A DNA stretch of 55,660 nucleotides from an uncultured Lachnospiraceae bacterium (GTDB taxonomy: Bacteria > Bacillota > Clostridia > Lachnospirales > Lachnospiraceae). Made by a program: the position numbers and the translations under genes. Under the pieces are notes generated by a model, which saw only the letters and a list, made by a program, of their open reading frames with translations, made no database searches and was not told the DNA's origin. The stretch lies in the NCBI GenBank assembly GCA_947384285.1, contig CANDGI010000019.1, positions 1-55,660 on the forward strand. Direction: 5' to 3'. Below are positions 1 through 9,012 of the stretch, piece after piece; the stretch's first letter is position 1; each line of letters starts with the position of its first letter.

Positions 1-131
1 AGAAAACTTCTGCATAGCTGCAGGAAAACTTAGGAACTGTGCAAAAATAACTTATAAAAATCAAAGAGGGACTGCCAGAAAACTTCTGCATAGCTGCAGG
101 AAAACTTAGGAACTGTGCAAAAATAACTTAT
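1..131. repeat. Direct repeat, 76-bp period, two copies
   Basis: A 55-bp block at 1-55 recurs without change at 77-131, separated by 21 bp. Each block contains GCATAGCTGCAGG and GGAACTGTGCAAAAATAA. The first copy begins exactly at the window edge, so the array may extend to the left. No gene is visible in 1-156. The repeat lies just downstream of the stop of the LacI gene on the minus strand, so it may form part of its 3' untranslated region. Confidence 0.85.
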
Positions 132-156
132 TACACAATTCCTTAGGAGTGCACCG

Positions 157-1161
157 TCACCCTATTTTAATACTCTTTTTCATCCGTATCTGTCCAGATA
201 CAATTTCCAATGTCCTGCCCTTTCCTGGGTTTCGGAACTGTTTTAATAACTTATCCAGAGCCACCTTTGTCATGGCTTTCATATTTACTTCATAAGTGGT
301 CACCTTCATATCGGCAAAACCCGGATAAACAAAATTATCAAACCCAATCACAGAAACATCTTTTGGCACCCGGCAGCCCTGTTCCTCCAGTTTGGATATC
401 ACAATCCCCGCCACCAAATCACAGTTGCAGACAAAGGCTTCCGGCATACAGCGGGGCAGCTCAAAGCCTACCTGCCCAAATTCATCCCGGTCTTCAATCA
501 GCCATTCCTCCGGCAGGGATATATGGTGCTCCAGCAGGGATTTGCGAAATCCGCAGTAACGATCCATAATACTGCTGGTGGCATAAATGGAGCCTACAAA
601 GGCTAGCTTTTCCATGCCCTGTTCAAACAAAAGCTCCGTCATCTGGTACATGCCATAGAAATTATCCGCAATGACACAGTCTTTTGCAATCTCATTGTCA
701 TAAAAATCCACATACACAATGGGCATTTCCGCCTTCTCCTGCAGCTTTCTCCGGTACTCTTTGTCAATTTCCCCAATCACAATCAGGCCGTCCACATTCT
801 TTTCTTTCACAATTTCCGGAAGCTCCAGGGTTTTCTTTTCTGCTGCTTTTTTCAGGACCTCCACCATGGTATAGCAATGCTTTTCCGCTGCTGCCAACGC
901 CAGCTCCTGATACATTTTCCAGTAATAGGTGGCATACTGAGCCAGGTAATTTTCTGCAATTACCACCCCGATTTTCCAAAATTCCACGGTTTCTTCCTTT
1001 TTTGCGGAAGCTGCTGCTTCATATCCCATCTTTTCTGCCGTCTCCAGAATCCTGGCACGCATTTGGGAACCGACGCCTTTTCTTCCGTTCAGGGCATTAT
1101 GCACGGTCACTGTGCTGACGCCAAGCGCATTTGCAATGTCTGCCAATCTTACTTTTTGCAT
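157..1161 (-). CDS. LacI/GalR-family transcriptional regulator
   Basis: A 334-residue sugar-responsive DNA-binding regulator. The N-terminal helix-turn-helix (about residues 3-50, with LADIANALGVSTVTVHNALN) matches the LacI family, and the rest is a periplasmic-binding-protein-like effector domain ending in a typical VIGFDNF...TTYEVN region. The ATG at 1161 is preferred over an upstream GTG at 1185 because AAGGAAAGGAACC precedes it and the domain starts there. It is a paralogue of the regulator at 2959-3993, with the same layout and several shared phrases (DGLIVIGE versus DGLIIIGR, VYVDFYD versus VYLDFYD). The effector and targets are unknown. A palindrome typical of LacI operators lies about 100 bp upstream, so autoregulation is plausible. 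Confidence 0.9.
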   Translation of the reverse strand: MQKVRLADIANALGVSTVTVHNALNGRKGVGSQMRARILETAEKMGYEAAASAKKEETVEFWKIGVVIAENYLAQYATYYWKMYQELALAAAEKHCYTMVEVLKKAAEKKTLELPEIVKEKNVDGLIVIGEIDKEYRRKLQEKAEMPIVYVDFYDNEIAKDCVIADNFYGMYQMTELLFEQGMEKLAFVGSIYATSSIMDRYCGFRKSLLEHHISLPEEWLIEDRDEFGQVGFELPRCMPEAFVCNCDLVAGIVISKLEEQGCRVPKDVSVIGFDNFVYPGFADMKVTTYEVNMKAMTKVALDKLLKQFRNPGKGRTLEIVSGQIRMKKSIKIG

Positions 1162-1262
1162 ATGGTTCCTTTCCTTTTTTGCCACTTAAACCCACTGTTC
1201 TAACCATGTTCATATTCTATAGCAAAAAACAAAGAATTGCAAGGATTTCTGCCGTGCATCAC

Positions 1263-1272
1263 TTTGCGCAAA
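1263..1272. promoter_or_regulatory. Candidate LacI-type operator palindrome
   Basis: TTTGCGCAAA is a perfect 10-bp palindrome with a central CpG, as in many LacI-family operators. It lies between the minus-strand LacI gene and the repeats that precede the plus-strand secreted protein. On the minus strand TTGCAA (1236-1241) and TATAGA (1215-1220) downstream could form a weak promoter with a 15-bp spacer. The operator role is inference. Confidence 0.3.
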
Positions 1273-1316
1273 AACAATTGCAACCCTTCAGCTATTGGGG
1301 TATACTATATGTAAGC

Positions 1317-1480
1317 GAATGCCTTCTGACGTTTTGCCGCCGAGGCGAAGGGGAGAGGGCATTTCACTGAAGGACGAATGCCTTCTGACGTTTTGCCATG
1401 GAGCAAAGGGGAGGGGCATTTCACTGAAGGACGAATGCCTTCTGACGTTTTGCCATGGAGCAAAGGGGAGGGGCATTTCA
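1317..1480. repeat. Tandem hairpin-forming repeat, three copies of about 57 bp
   Basis: Units begin at 1317, 1376 and 1433 with GAATGCCTTCTGACGTTTTG. The spacings are 59 and 57 bp and the last unit is incomplete. Copies 2 and 3 are nearly identical; copy 1 differs in its centre. Each unit can fold: GAATGCC near the start pairs with GGCATTTC near the end, and TTTTGC pairs with GCAAAG around CATGGA. The array ends about 20 bp before the start codon of the small secreted protein and so must lie in its leader or promoter. Confidence 0.85.
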
Positions 1481-1500
1481 TTTGGAAAAGGAGGAATCGC

Positions 1501-1932
1501 ATGAAGAAAAAATTAACTTCTGTCCTGGTATTATGCGTGATGTTTTTCACATTTACAATGCCGGTATCCGCATCCCAGGCAGCGCCGAAAGAACAGCAGC
1601 AGCCCACACATTTATCTGCAATATTTCCAACATTTACAATGCCGGCATCCATATCCAAGACAATATCGCAAACTATATTGGAGGAAACACAGCCCCAGCT
1701 GCAAGAATGTGAACTCTGCGGGGAAATGACAATGGCCGCTGTCAGGCTTGCAGCTTATGAAACAGGGCCTTTCCCTGAACCATGCACGCACGGATATCCA
1801 TACGGAGACGATCTGATTACAAAGAAATTTACTTCTTACCAGCATCAATGCTCGAATGATTCATGCTCATATAGAAGCGAAGCATGGGATATATTTTCCG
1901 GCGCTGTAACCGACTGCCATGGGCATAGGTAG
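1501..1932 (+). CDS. Small secreted cysteine-containing protein, unknown function
   Basis: 143 residues. The start at 1501 is set by AAAAGGAGGAATCGC directly upstream. Residues 1-24 form a signal peptide (KKK, hydrophobic core, then a VSAS-type cleavage site). A short internal duplication follows: TFTMPVSAS at about residue 18 and TFTMPASIS at about residue 49. The mature part has a CELCGEM pair of cysteines and later cysteines in QHQCSNDSCS and TDCHGHR, which could form disulfides or bind metal. I do not recognise a family. An open frame runs upstream through the repeat array, but the ribosome site and signal peptide argue for this start. Confidence 0.65.
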   Translation: MKKKLTSVLVLCVMFFTFTMPVSASQAAPKEQQQPTHLSAIFPTFTMPASISKTISQTILEETQPQLQECELCGEMTMAAVRLAAYETGPFPEPCTHGYPYGDDLITKKFTSYQHQCSNDSCSYRSEAWDIFSGAVTDCHGHR

Positions 1933-1953
1933 AGGAACGAAAACAGACAATGA

Positions 1954-1990
1954 AAAACAGAAGGAATCTTAAGTGCATTCCTTCTGTTTT
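1954..1990. terminator. Bidirectional intrinsic terminator
   Basis: AAAACAGAAGGAAT (1954-1967) and ATTCCTTCTGTTTT (1977-1990) make a perfect 14-bp stem with a 9-base loop. It lies between convergent genes: the small secreted protein ending at 1932 and the minus-strand secreted protein ending at 2093. U-tracts are present on both strands. Confidence 0.75.
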
Positions 1991-2092
1991 CCATTTCCAG
2001 GCAGCGGCTTTTGGCATACAGGAAAACCGCCCAAAACCTATCGGACCAGCCCCGCCCCTGCCATCTGCCTTCCCATCCATCTGCCGCCAGGA

Positions 2093-2962
2093 TCAGCCCC
2101 AGCCTGGCACATTCTCCAGATAACCAGTATTGTATTGGCTAAAAGCCGGGAAATAGAGCCAGCCCGTTTTGCCAGAGGACATCTTTACCTTCACATACAA
2201 TGCCCCCTCATCCTTGTTCTGCTCCACAGGCTTTAACTCCAGCGCATGGAAAGAGGTTCCCCCATAGCAAGTCATGGAGTTGCTGCTGGTGGACGCTTTC
2301 TCATACAAGCGCATGCTGTACTTTAAGCGGTACACGTATTTCTTTGTAGAGCCAAGGGTTTTGTAAGAGGACAATTTCTGGGCTGAAAATTTTTTATTTT
2401 TCATAGTGACAGGCACTTTTATATAATAAGACCCAAAATAAGAGTTACTATAGGGCGTGTCGGCGCTAATATAAAATTTATTCTGCCCGGTATTGGAAGA
2501 TACGGTAAAACGATAAAGATCCAGCTGCTTGGTATTGCATCTTAACTTGCTTCCACGTTCCTTGGTTCCTTCCAATATGCTCTTTTTATTTTTCCCTCTA
2601 TAACGAAAGGCAAAAAAATCTGCTGTTGTTCCGCTGTCGCTTATCGCATGTACCAGAATCTCTTTGTATTTATCTTTCTTATCCAAATCCACAAGATAGA
2701 ATTCTGCCCCAAGCGTGTCTCTTTTCCTGGAAAGGAGTTTCTTGCCATTGACATACACTTGAATCGTTGCATCAGAATAGCCGGATACCGTACATTTCAC
2801 TTTAACCGTTTCCTTTTTCTTATCCCCATTCAAATCGCAGCGGTATGTTTTATTTTCTTTTAAATGCACAATTTTACTGCCTGCCGCCTGCACGGCTGAG
2901 GCTGGAAAAAGCAATGCGCATACAAAAGAAACCGCTAATACCAATGATATTTTTCGTTTCAT
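2093..2962 (-). CDS. Secreted protein with VCBS-like and SH3-like regions
   Basis: 289 residues, with a signal peptide (MKRK, hydrophobic core, then AVQAA at about residue 26). DLNGDKKKE at about residues 43-51 resembles the calcium-binding loops of FG-GAP/VCBS repeats, and DLDKKDKYKEI at about residue 93 could be a second one. The C-terminal third (LYEKASTSSNSM ... GKTGWLYFP) looks like a bacterial SH3 domain that binds cell wall. The start codon overlaps the LacI stop as ATGA, so the two genes are translationally coupled. Function is unknown; a cell-surface role is inferred. Confidence 0.7.
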   Translation of the reverse strand: MKRKISLVLAVSFVCALLFPASAVQAAGSKIVHLKENKTYRCDLNGDKKKETVKVKCTVSGYSDATIQVYVNGKKLLSRKRDTLGAEFYLVDLDKKDKYKEILVHAISDSGTTADFFAFRYRGKNKKSILEGTKERGSKLRCNTKQLDLYRFTVSSNTGQNKFYISADTPYSNSYFGSYYIKVPVTMKNKKFSAQKLSSYKTLGSTKKYVYRLKYSMRLYEKASTSSNSMTCYGGTSFHALELKPVEQNKDEGALYVKVKMSSGKTGWLYFPAFSQYNTGYLENVPGWG

Positions 2963-3993
2963 AACCTTCTTCCTCCTATTTTTTTCACACTGTCCTTATA
3001 TACCGGATGGCCTTCCACCACAAACACCCCTTTCCGGTAATTCTCCCCGGCAATCTTCCTGACAATACTGTGGACTGCCCTGCGCGCCATCTCCTTGATG
3101 TCCACTTCAAATGTGGTTATCTCCACCTGGCAGATGCCTGGGTAAAGGTAATTGTCGTACCCCACCACAGAAATATCCTCCGGCACCCGGTAGCCTGCTG
3201 CATTCAGTTTGCGTATCACCTCGCTGGCAGTCAAATCGCAGTTGCAGGCAAATGCCGTAGGCATATCCTCTGGAAGCTCCATATAGTTTTCCACATCAAT
3301 ATGGCGGCTCCCTTCTTCCCTGTCATTCAAAACCCAATCCTTACGCACCTCCTTCCCATGCTCCATCAGCGCCTTGGCATACCCGAAATACCGGTCCGTA
3401 ATGCTGCCGGAAGCCAGCAGCGTTCCTACAAAAGCAATTTTTTCATGCCCCATCTCAAACAGATAATCCACCAGGCGGTACATTCCATGAAAGCTGTCCG
3501 ATATCACTGCATCACAGTCTCTCTTTTCATCGTAAAAATCAAGATATACCTGAGGCGTTTTTGCTTCCCGATCCAGGAAATCCAGATATTTTCTGCTCAG
3601 CCGCCCAATGATAATCAGGCCGTCCACCTTTCCTTCCTGCAGAAGCTTCGGCATAGCCAGTTCTTGCTCTTCCCAGGCTTCCACCACCTCCAGCATGGTA
3701 AAACAGTCCCGGGAAACAGCCTTTGTGGTTACCATCTGGTACATCTGCCAGTAAAAAGAATCATACTTTTCCAAGAAGCTTTCCCCAATCAGAACCCCGA
3801 TATTATAGCTTTTCTGCTCCCCTGGCCTGCGCTGCGCAGAAGGGGGCACATACCCCATTTCCTCTGCAAGCCGCTTGATTTTCCCCCGCATCTCCTCGCT
3901 GACGCCCTTTTGGTTGGAAAGAGCTTTCGATACCGTCACTGTGCTGACATTTAATTTCTCCGCAATATCCGCCAGCTTTACTGCTTTTGCCAT
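2959..3993 (-). CDS. LacI/GalR-family transcriptional regulator
   Basis: A 344-residue paralogue of the regulator at 157-1161. The helix-turn-helix (VKLADIAEKLNVSTVTVSKA) spans about residues 4-25, followed by the effector-binding domain (VVGYDNYLYPGICQVEITTFEVD near residue 290). The ATG at 3993 is chosen because GAAGGTGGAACT lies just before it; an in-frame GTG at 4026 lacks a ribosome site. It is downstream of the GH36 alpha-galactosidase on the same strand but has its own promoter. It probably controls galactoside use; this is inferred from position only. Confidence 0.9.
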   Translation of the reverse strand: MAKAVKLADIAEKLNVSTVTVSKALSNQKGVSEEMRGKIKRLAEEMGYVPPSAQRRPGEQKSYNIGVLIGESFLEKYDSFYWQMYQMVTTKAVSRDCFTMLEVVEAWEEQELAMPKLLQEGKVDGLIIIGRLSRKYLDFLDREAKTPQVYLDFYDEKRDCDAVISDSFHGMYRLVDYLFEMGHEKIAFVGTLLASGSITDRYFGYAKALMEHGKEVRKDWVLNDREEGSRHIDVENYMELPEDMPTAFACNCDLTASEVIRKLNAAGYRVPEDISVVGYDNYLYPGICQVEITTFEVDIKEMARRAVHSIVRKIAGENYRKGVFVVEGHPVYKDSVKKIGGRRL

Positions 3994-4056
3994 AGTTCCA
4001 CCTTCAAATACTTGATTTTTACACACTCAGTACACAATTTTCTCCTCTGTAAGTCA

Positions 4057-4085
4057 ATTATAATACGGCTAACCCTTATTTTCAA
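4057..4085 (-). promoter_or_regulatory. Sigma-A promoter of the second LacI gene
   Basis: On the minus strand TTGAAA (4080-4085) is followed after exactly 17 bp by TATAAT (4057-4062). It is oriented toward the LacI start at 3993, leaving a leader of about 55 bases. Confidence 0.7.
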
Positions 4086-4131
4086 CCTTTATCCCAAAAC
4101 CAACATACATGGAGCTGTCAAAAATATCTTC

Positions 4132-6321
4132 TCAGACCATTTTCAAGTAAATCAATTTCCCCTGGTAATCCCCCAAAAAGCTGCGCACATTAAGCCCGGC
4201 ATACATCAGGGTATCTCCCCGGTACGTCCTGGATTCCCCTTCTATCTGATATCTCTTCTCAGGATCCAGCCCTTCCAGGAAAATCCGCCTGCTGCGGAAA
4301 TTCGCCCTGCCCAGAACCTGTATGAAGGTCACAAGGCTCTCGCTTTTATCTTTTGCAGCCACCTGGCAACAATCATATTCATGATTTTCCTGATAAGAGG
4401 CAATCCGGTAGTAATCCCCTGTCCGGATCAGGTCATTGAACTTGTGGTACATGGCTGCCTGTTCTGGAATCATCTCCCGCTCCTCCCTGGGTATCTTCGT
4501 TACATCCAATTCATAGCCAAAGGTTCCAGCTAACGCCACATAGCCTCTGGTTGCAAAAGGCACGCTCCTTCCCAGCAAGTGGTTGGGACAGTCCGATACA
4601 TGGGCACCCATGGCAGACAGAGGATATATCATAGCCGTCCCCTCCTGGATGGAAAGGCGTTCCACCGCATCCGTATCGTCCGAACACCAAATCTGCGGGC
4701 TGTAATACAACATTCCCGGATCAAAACGTCCGCCGCCGCTGGTACAGTTTTCCAGTAAAATGCGGGGAAATTCCTCGGTCAGGCGGCGCTGCAGCTCATA
4801 TACCGCCAGCACATAGCGGTGATACAGCTCTCCCTGCCTGTCTGCTGGCAGTTTGGCGCTTCCCATATCATTTAACTGGCGGTTCATATCCCATTTTACA
4901 TATTCAATATTTGCACTTCGCAGCACCTTCGCCACCTTTTCATAAATACAATCCAGCACCTCCGGGCGGCTTAAATCCAGCACAAGCTGGTTCCTGGCAA
5001 GGGAGGGCGTTCTCCCCGGCACCTGGATTGCCCAATCCGGGTGGGCGCGGTATAAATCAGAATCCGGGGAAATCATTTCCGGCTCGAGCCAGATGCCAAA
5101 CTTCATCCCCAGCTTGTTCACTTCATCCACCAGATATTTCAAGCCGCCAGTAATTTTCTCCTCGTTAACCTCCCAATCTCCCAGGCTGCCATTGTCGCTC
5201 TCCCTGCGCCCGAACCACCCGTCGTCCATCACCAGCATTTCAATTCCAAGGCCGGCAGCTTCCCTTGCGATTTCCAGCAGTTTTTCCGTGTCAAAATCAA
5301 AATACGTGGCTTCCCAGTTATTGATGAGAATGGGGCGTTTTTTATCCTTATATTTTCCCCGGATCAGATGGTTCCGGTACAAGTCATGGAAGGTGCGGGT
5401 CATCTTTCCAAGCCCCTCGCAGGAATATACAAGAACGGCCTCCGGCGCCTGAAACCTCTCTCCCGGTTCCAGCTTCCAGCAAAAGCCCTCTGGATGAATC
5501 CCCATCATGAGCCTGACAGACCCAAACTGATCCACCTCCGCCTGCGCCAGGAAATTGCCGGAATACACGAAATTCACTGCATATACTTCTCCCCGCTTCT
5601 GATCCGCGTTTTTCTCTGCCAGCGCCAGAAACGGGTGCGCCTGGTGGGAAGATACCCCTCGCACAGAGCCAACGCTCTGCCTGCCAATCCCCAGCGGATT
5701 CCTCTGGATTCTCCGTTCCCTGGCCCAGGAGCCATTGAGGCTTATCATGTCATAAGAACGATTGTCCATATCCATGGAAAGGGACATAACCTTTGTCAGG
5801 TAGATTTCTTCCGTTCCCTGATTTCTAACCTGGATGCTTCTGGTAATTACATCCAGTTCCCGAAAAGCCGTATAGTATAATACCAGTTCCAGATGCAATA
5901 ACTTATCCTCCAACACCAATTCCAAGGTATCGCAGTCCTCTTCTGTTCCGAAGGTTGCTGGAAGCCCTTCCAGTTTGGGTTTGCCGCTGTATATTCTATG
6001 TTCCTTATACAGAGGCATCACGGTGCGGTGCCCGCCTTTTGTGCAGACCCCGACTGCTCCCTCACGGTAATCTCCGCCGCCGCTGCCTGGATATTCCATG
6101 GGAAAGGAATCTAAAAAGGAATTCCGGTCCCTGTTGTTCTCCGAAGGGAGAAAGGGCGGTTCCTCTGTCCGCATAAGATATGCAACATCATCCTCTCCGA
6201 TTTTTCTTCCGTAATAAATGTGTCCTGCAAATTTTTCTTTATCTGCAAGTCCCAGGATATAGCTGGAGCCCGGGGTGTCTAATTGAAAGGTGGATTCCTT
6301 TTCCCGATAAATAATACTCAT
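4132..6321 (-). CDS. GH36 alpha-galactosidase
   Basis: 729 residues, the normal length for large bacterial GH36 enzymes. It hydrolyses terminal alpha-1,6-galactose from raffinose-family sugars and melibiose, probably in the cytoplasm since no signal peptide is present. An N-terminal beta-sandwich (about 1-320) precedes the barrel. The nucleophile is Asp478 in YVKWDMNRQ and the acid/base is Asp548 in WCSDDTDA; these match the numbering known for Geobacillus AgaA. LVMDDGWFG (about 363-371) and GIWLEPEMISPDS (about 409-421) are further family signatures. ATG 6321 is chosen for the AGAGGAAAAA site; an earlier in-frame ATG at 6378 lacks one. No sugar transporter is nearby. Confidence 0.95.
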   Translation of the reverse strand: MSIIYREKESTFQLDTPGSSYILGLADKEKFAGHIYYGRKIGEDDVAYLMRTEEPPFLPSENNRDRNSFLDSFPMEYPGSGGGDYREGAVGVCTKGGHRTVMPLYKEHRIYSGKPKLEGLPATFGTEEDCDTLELVLEDKLLHLELVLYYTAFRELDVITRSIQVRNQGTEEIYLTKVMSLSMDMDNRSYDMISLNGSWARERRIQRNPLGIGRQSVGSVRGVSSHQAHPFLALAEKNADQKRGEVYAVNFVYSGNFLAQAEVDQFGSVRLMMGIHPEGFCWKLEPGERFQAPEAVLVYSCEGLGKMTRTFHDLYRNHLIRGKYKDKKRPILINNWEATYFDFDTEKLLEIAREAAGLGIEMLVMDDGWFGRRESDNGSLGDWEVNEEKITGGLKYLVDEVNKLGMKFGIWLEPEMISPDSDLYRAHPDWAIQVPGRTPSLARNQLVLDLSRPEVLDCIYEKVAKVLRSANIEYVKWDMNRQLNDMGSAKLPADRQGELYHRYVLAVYELQRRLTEEFPRILLENCTSGGGRFDPGMLYYSPQIWCSDDTDAVERLSIQEGTAMIYPLSAMGAHVSDCPNHLLGRSVPFATRGYVALAGTFGYELDVTKIPREEREMIPEQAAMYHKFNDLIRTGDYYRIASYQENHEYDCCQVAAKDKSESLVTFIQVLGRANFRSRRIFLEGLDPEKRYQIEGESRTYRGDTLMYAGLNVRSFLGDYQGKLIYLKMV

Positions 6322-6421
6322 TTTTTCCTCTTTTCTTCGGCTGTGTGCCGGTGTTTTTATTTTATAGCTGCTTGGCACTTATGGCGGGCCTTTTATCTTT
6401 GGATTTCGAATATGCAGCCCT

Positions 6422-7051
6422 TTAGCCTAAAAATGCAAAGGGAGTTTCCGGTTCCATATGCAGAAATTGCATCAGCAGATAGGCACAGCGCAAAGACACT
6501 CGTTCTGTTCCCAGAATCCGCTCCGCCTCCTGCCTGTCTGCCAGGATTACCTCAATGTCTTCCGTATCTTCCCTGTATTTTTCATCTATTTTCCCGGATG
6601 CAAATCCAAATACTGTTCCGCCTGTTTCATCCGTGAATCCAGGAGCAAAGAAAAACGGCAGGCGGTAAATGCTTTTCCCGCCCTGGTATACGGTAAAGTG
6701 AAGCCCTGTCTCCTCTTTCATCTCACGGACTGCCGCTTCCTCCGGGGTTTCCCCTGCATCCACCAGCCCGGCAGGAAGCTCATAGAGATAATCTCCAATG
6801 GGATAACGGTACTGGCGTATCATAACGATTTTCCCTGGGTCGTCCTTCCATATGGGATAGATCACAATGCCCTCCGGCTCTGCTCCGCCTGTGTTAATCT
6901 TTAGGTTTTCTTCCTGGTTCCGGCTCACAAAATAGTAATCAAAGGGTTTTCCGCTGTCTGCCAATGCATCTATATGGTACAAATTTAAAAAGGGGTTATC
7001 TGTCAATTTCTGTATCCCGGTAAATTTCTTTTTCTGTTCCATAAAAATCAC
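6422..7051 (-). CDS. NUDIX hydrolase, ADP-ribose pyrophosphatase type
   Basis: 209 residues. The complete Nudix box [17 protein letters not shown] is present at about residues 101-117, and a proline-rich [32 protein letters not shown] stretch precedes it as in ADP-ribose pyrophosphatases (shown here in parts: VIYPIWKDD and [11 protein letters not shown]). The substrate is probably ADP-ribose or a related nucleotide sugar. A GTG at 7051 has AAGGA a few bases before it; an ATG at 7042 is the alternative. The gene sits 50 bp behind the phosphoglucomutase gene on the same strand. Confidence 0.88.
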   Translation of the reverse strand: MIFMEQKKKFTGIQKLTDNPFLNLYHIDALADSGKPFDYYFVSRNQEENLKINTGGAEPEGIVIYPIWKDDPGKIVMIRQYRYPIGDYLYELPAGLVDAGETPEEAAVREMKEETGLHFTVYQGGKSIYRLPFFFAPGFTDETGGTVFGFASGKIDEKYREDTEDIEVILADRQEAERILGTERVSLRCAYLLMQFLHMEPETPFAFLG

Positions 7052-7101
7052 TCATTCCTTTCACCCTGCCCAGGCACAAATAGCAATGAAAAATATTATT
7101 T

Positions 7102-8811
7102 TTACACTAAATCTGCCTTTAAGCCTTTCAGTTTCTCTTCGGCATCTTCCAGGGAAGTTCCTTTTACCCCGAAATAAAACTTAATCTTTGGCTCTGTGCC
7201 GGAAGGCCGCACACAGCACCATGCATTGCCGCTTAACTCATAGTACAGCACATTGGATTTGGGAAGCCCTGCAGCAGTTATTTCCCCGGTTTTCAAATCT
7301 TTTCTGGTGTCTGCCTGGTAATCCCGCACTGCAAGAACCTCAAAGCCGCCCAGAGATGCTTTTGGCTCATTGCGCATTCTGCTCATCATTTCCTGAATCT
7401 GCGCGGCGCCGTCAATGCCTTTTAATGTCATGGCGGCAAGGCCTTCTTTATAGTAACCATATTTTTCATACATATCTATCATAGCATCCCATAAAGTTTT
7501 GCCCTTTGCCTTGTAATAAGCAGCCGCCTCGCAGAGCATCATCACCGCCACGCAGGCGTCTTTATCCCGGGCATAGGTGCCTGCCAGACATCCATAGCTC
7601 TCTTCCAGGCCAAACACATAGTGATAGCTGCCCTGCTCCTCGAACCACTTAATCTGCTCCCCGATATACTTAAACCCCGTCAATACCTCAACCAGCTTTA
7701 CGCCGTAATCTGCGGCAATGGCCTTGGCCATATCAGTGGTTACAATGGTCTCCACCAACGCAGGATTTTCCGGCATGGTTCCGGCTGCTGTCCGTTCTCT
7801 CAAAATGTATTCTGCAATCAGCATCCCAGACATATTTCCGGTAAAGCTTACATATTCCCCGCTCTTCGTGTCTTTGCAGTATACGCCCAGACGATCCGCA
7901 TCTGGATCCGTAGCCAGCACAATATCCGCATCCACTTCTTTTGCAAGATTAAGGGCCAGCTCCCAGGCCTCCTCAGCCTCCGGGTTGGGATAGCTGACAG
8001 TGGGAAAATTCCCGTCCGGCAATTCCTGCTCTTTTACCACATACACCTGCTCAAATCCAAGCTCCTTCAGCACCCGGCGCACTGGAAGATTCCCCGTACC
8101 GTGCAAAGGCGTGTAGACAACCTTAAAATCTTTTGCCGCCGCCCTGATGATTTCCGGGTGAATACTCTGTTTTTTCAGCTCCTCCATATAAGCATCATCC
8201 ATCTCAGAACCGATGAGCTGATACAGCCCCGCCTTTTTGGCATCTTCCTTCTCCATGGTTTTTACCTGGGAAAATTCCGTGACCTTTGCCACCTGGGCTA
8301 AAATATTTTTATCGTGAGGCGGCGTAATCTGGGCGCCATCCTCCCAATATACTTTATATCCATTGTATTCCCTTGGATTATGGCTGGCGGTAATCACAAT
8401 ACCGGAAATGCATCCCAGCCTCCTGACTGCAAAGGACAATTCCGGCGTAGGCCGAAGGCTTTGGAATACCCAGGTTTTAATGCCATTGGCGTTCAGGCAC
8501 AGCGCCGCCTCATCTGCAAATTCCGGTGACATCCTTCTGGAATCGTAAGCGATCGCCACGCCTTTTTCCTGGCCCTCCTGGCAGATGATATAATTGGCAA
8601 GTCCCTGGGTAGCCTGGCGCACCGTATAGATATTCATGCGGTTGGTCCCCGCGCCAATCACACCCCGAAGCCCTCCGGTTCCAAATTCAAGCTGACGGTA
8701 GAAACGGTCTTCGATTTCTTTTTCATCGGTAAGCGCCAAAAGCTCCTCTCTGGTCTCGTCATCAAAATACGGGTCTTCGCACCACTGTTTGTATGCTTCT
8801 CTGTAACTCAT
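7102..8811 (-). CDS. pgcA: Phospho-sugar mutase (phosphoglucomutase/phosphomannomutase)
   Basis: 569 residues, the length of the Firmicute PgcA class. It interconverts glucose-1-phosphate and glucose-6-phosphate, which links glycolysis to the glycogen genes glgC/glgD 3 kb away. The phosphoserine loop TASHNPREYNGYK lies at about residues 142-154, the metal loop DPDADRLG at about 302-309, the sugar loop GLEESYG at about 399-405 and the phosphate-binding RPSGTEPKIKFY near the C-terminus. AGGAGAAAAAAG sets the start. Confidence 0.93.
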   Translation of the reverse strand: MSYREAYKQWCEDPYFDDETREELLALTDEKEIEDRFYRQLEFGTGGLRGVIGAGTNRMNIYTVRQATQGLANYIICQEGQEKGVAIAYDSRRMSPEFADEAALCLNANGIKTWVFQSLRPTPELSFAVRRLGCISGIVITASHNPREYNGYKVYWEDGAQITPPHDKNILAQVAKVTEFSQVKTMEKEDAKKAGLYQLIGSEMDDAYMEELKKQSIHPEIIRAAAKDFKVVYTPLHGTGNLPVRRVLKELGFEQVYVVKEQELPDGNFPTVSYPNPEAEEAWELALNLAKEVDADIVLATDPDADRLGVYCKDTKSGEYVSFTGNMSGMLIAEYILRERTAAGTMPENPALVETIVTTDMAKAIAADYGVKLVEVLTGFKYIGEQIKWFEEQGSYHYVFGLEESYGCLAGTYARDKDACVAVMMLCEAAAYYKAKGKTLWDAMIDMYEKYGYYKEGLAAMTLKGIDGAAQIQEMMSRMRNEPKASLGGFEVLAVRDYQADTRKDLKTGEITAAGLPKSNVLYYELSGNAWCCVRPSGTEPKIKFYFGVKGTSLEDAEEKLKGLKADLV

Positions 8812-8933
8812 CTTTTTTCTCCTTCCTGGATTGCATCTGCTTTGTAGAAAAGTTTATTCCTGCCCCCTTCTGTTTCCATGCAAATTTATCCTTGAAAACT
8901 TAAAATAAATTCAATATTAGCTTAATTTAATCT

Positions 8934-8962
8934 ATTGTACATCAATTTTTAGTTTCATGCAA
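8934..8962 (-). promoter_or_regulatory. Possible promoter of the phosphoglucomutase gene
   Basis: On the minus strand TTGCAT (8957-8962) is followed after 17 bp by TACAAT (8934-8939). The -35 match is weak. It lies in the 422-bp gap 8812-9233, which otherwise holds only an AT-rich stretch and the hairpin at 9013-9054. Confidence 0.35.
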
Positions 8963-9012
8963 CTGTTTTTCTAATCAATGGATAAAAAAGAAAAAATTTT
9001 AATATGTGTAAA

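Noticed and set aside
1305-1658. Minus-strand ORF across the tandem repeats
   Set aside because: Its repeated peptide is only a translation of the 57-bp DNA repeat, and a signal-peptide gene lies on the other strand.
3007-3954. Plus-strand ORF of 315 residues
   Set aside because: It is antisense to the second LacI regulator and has no domain signal.
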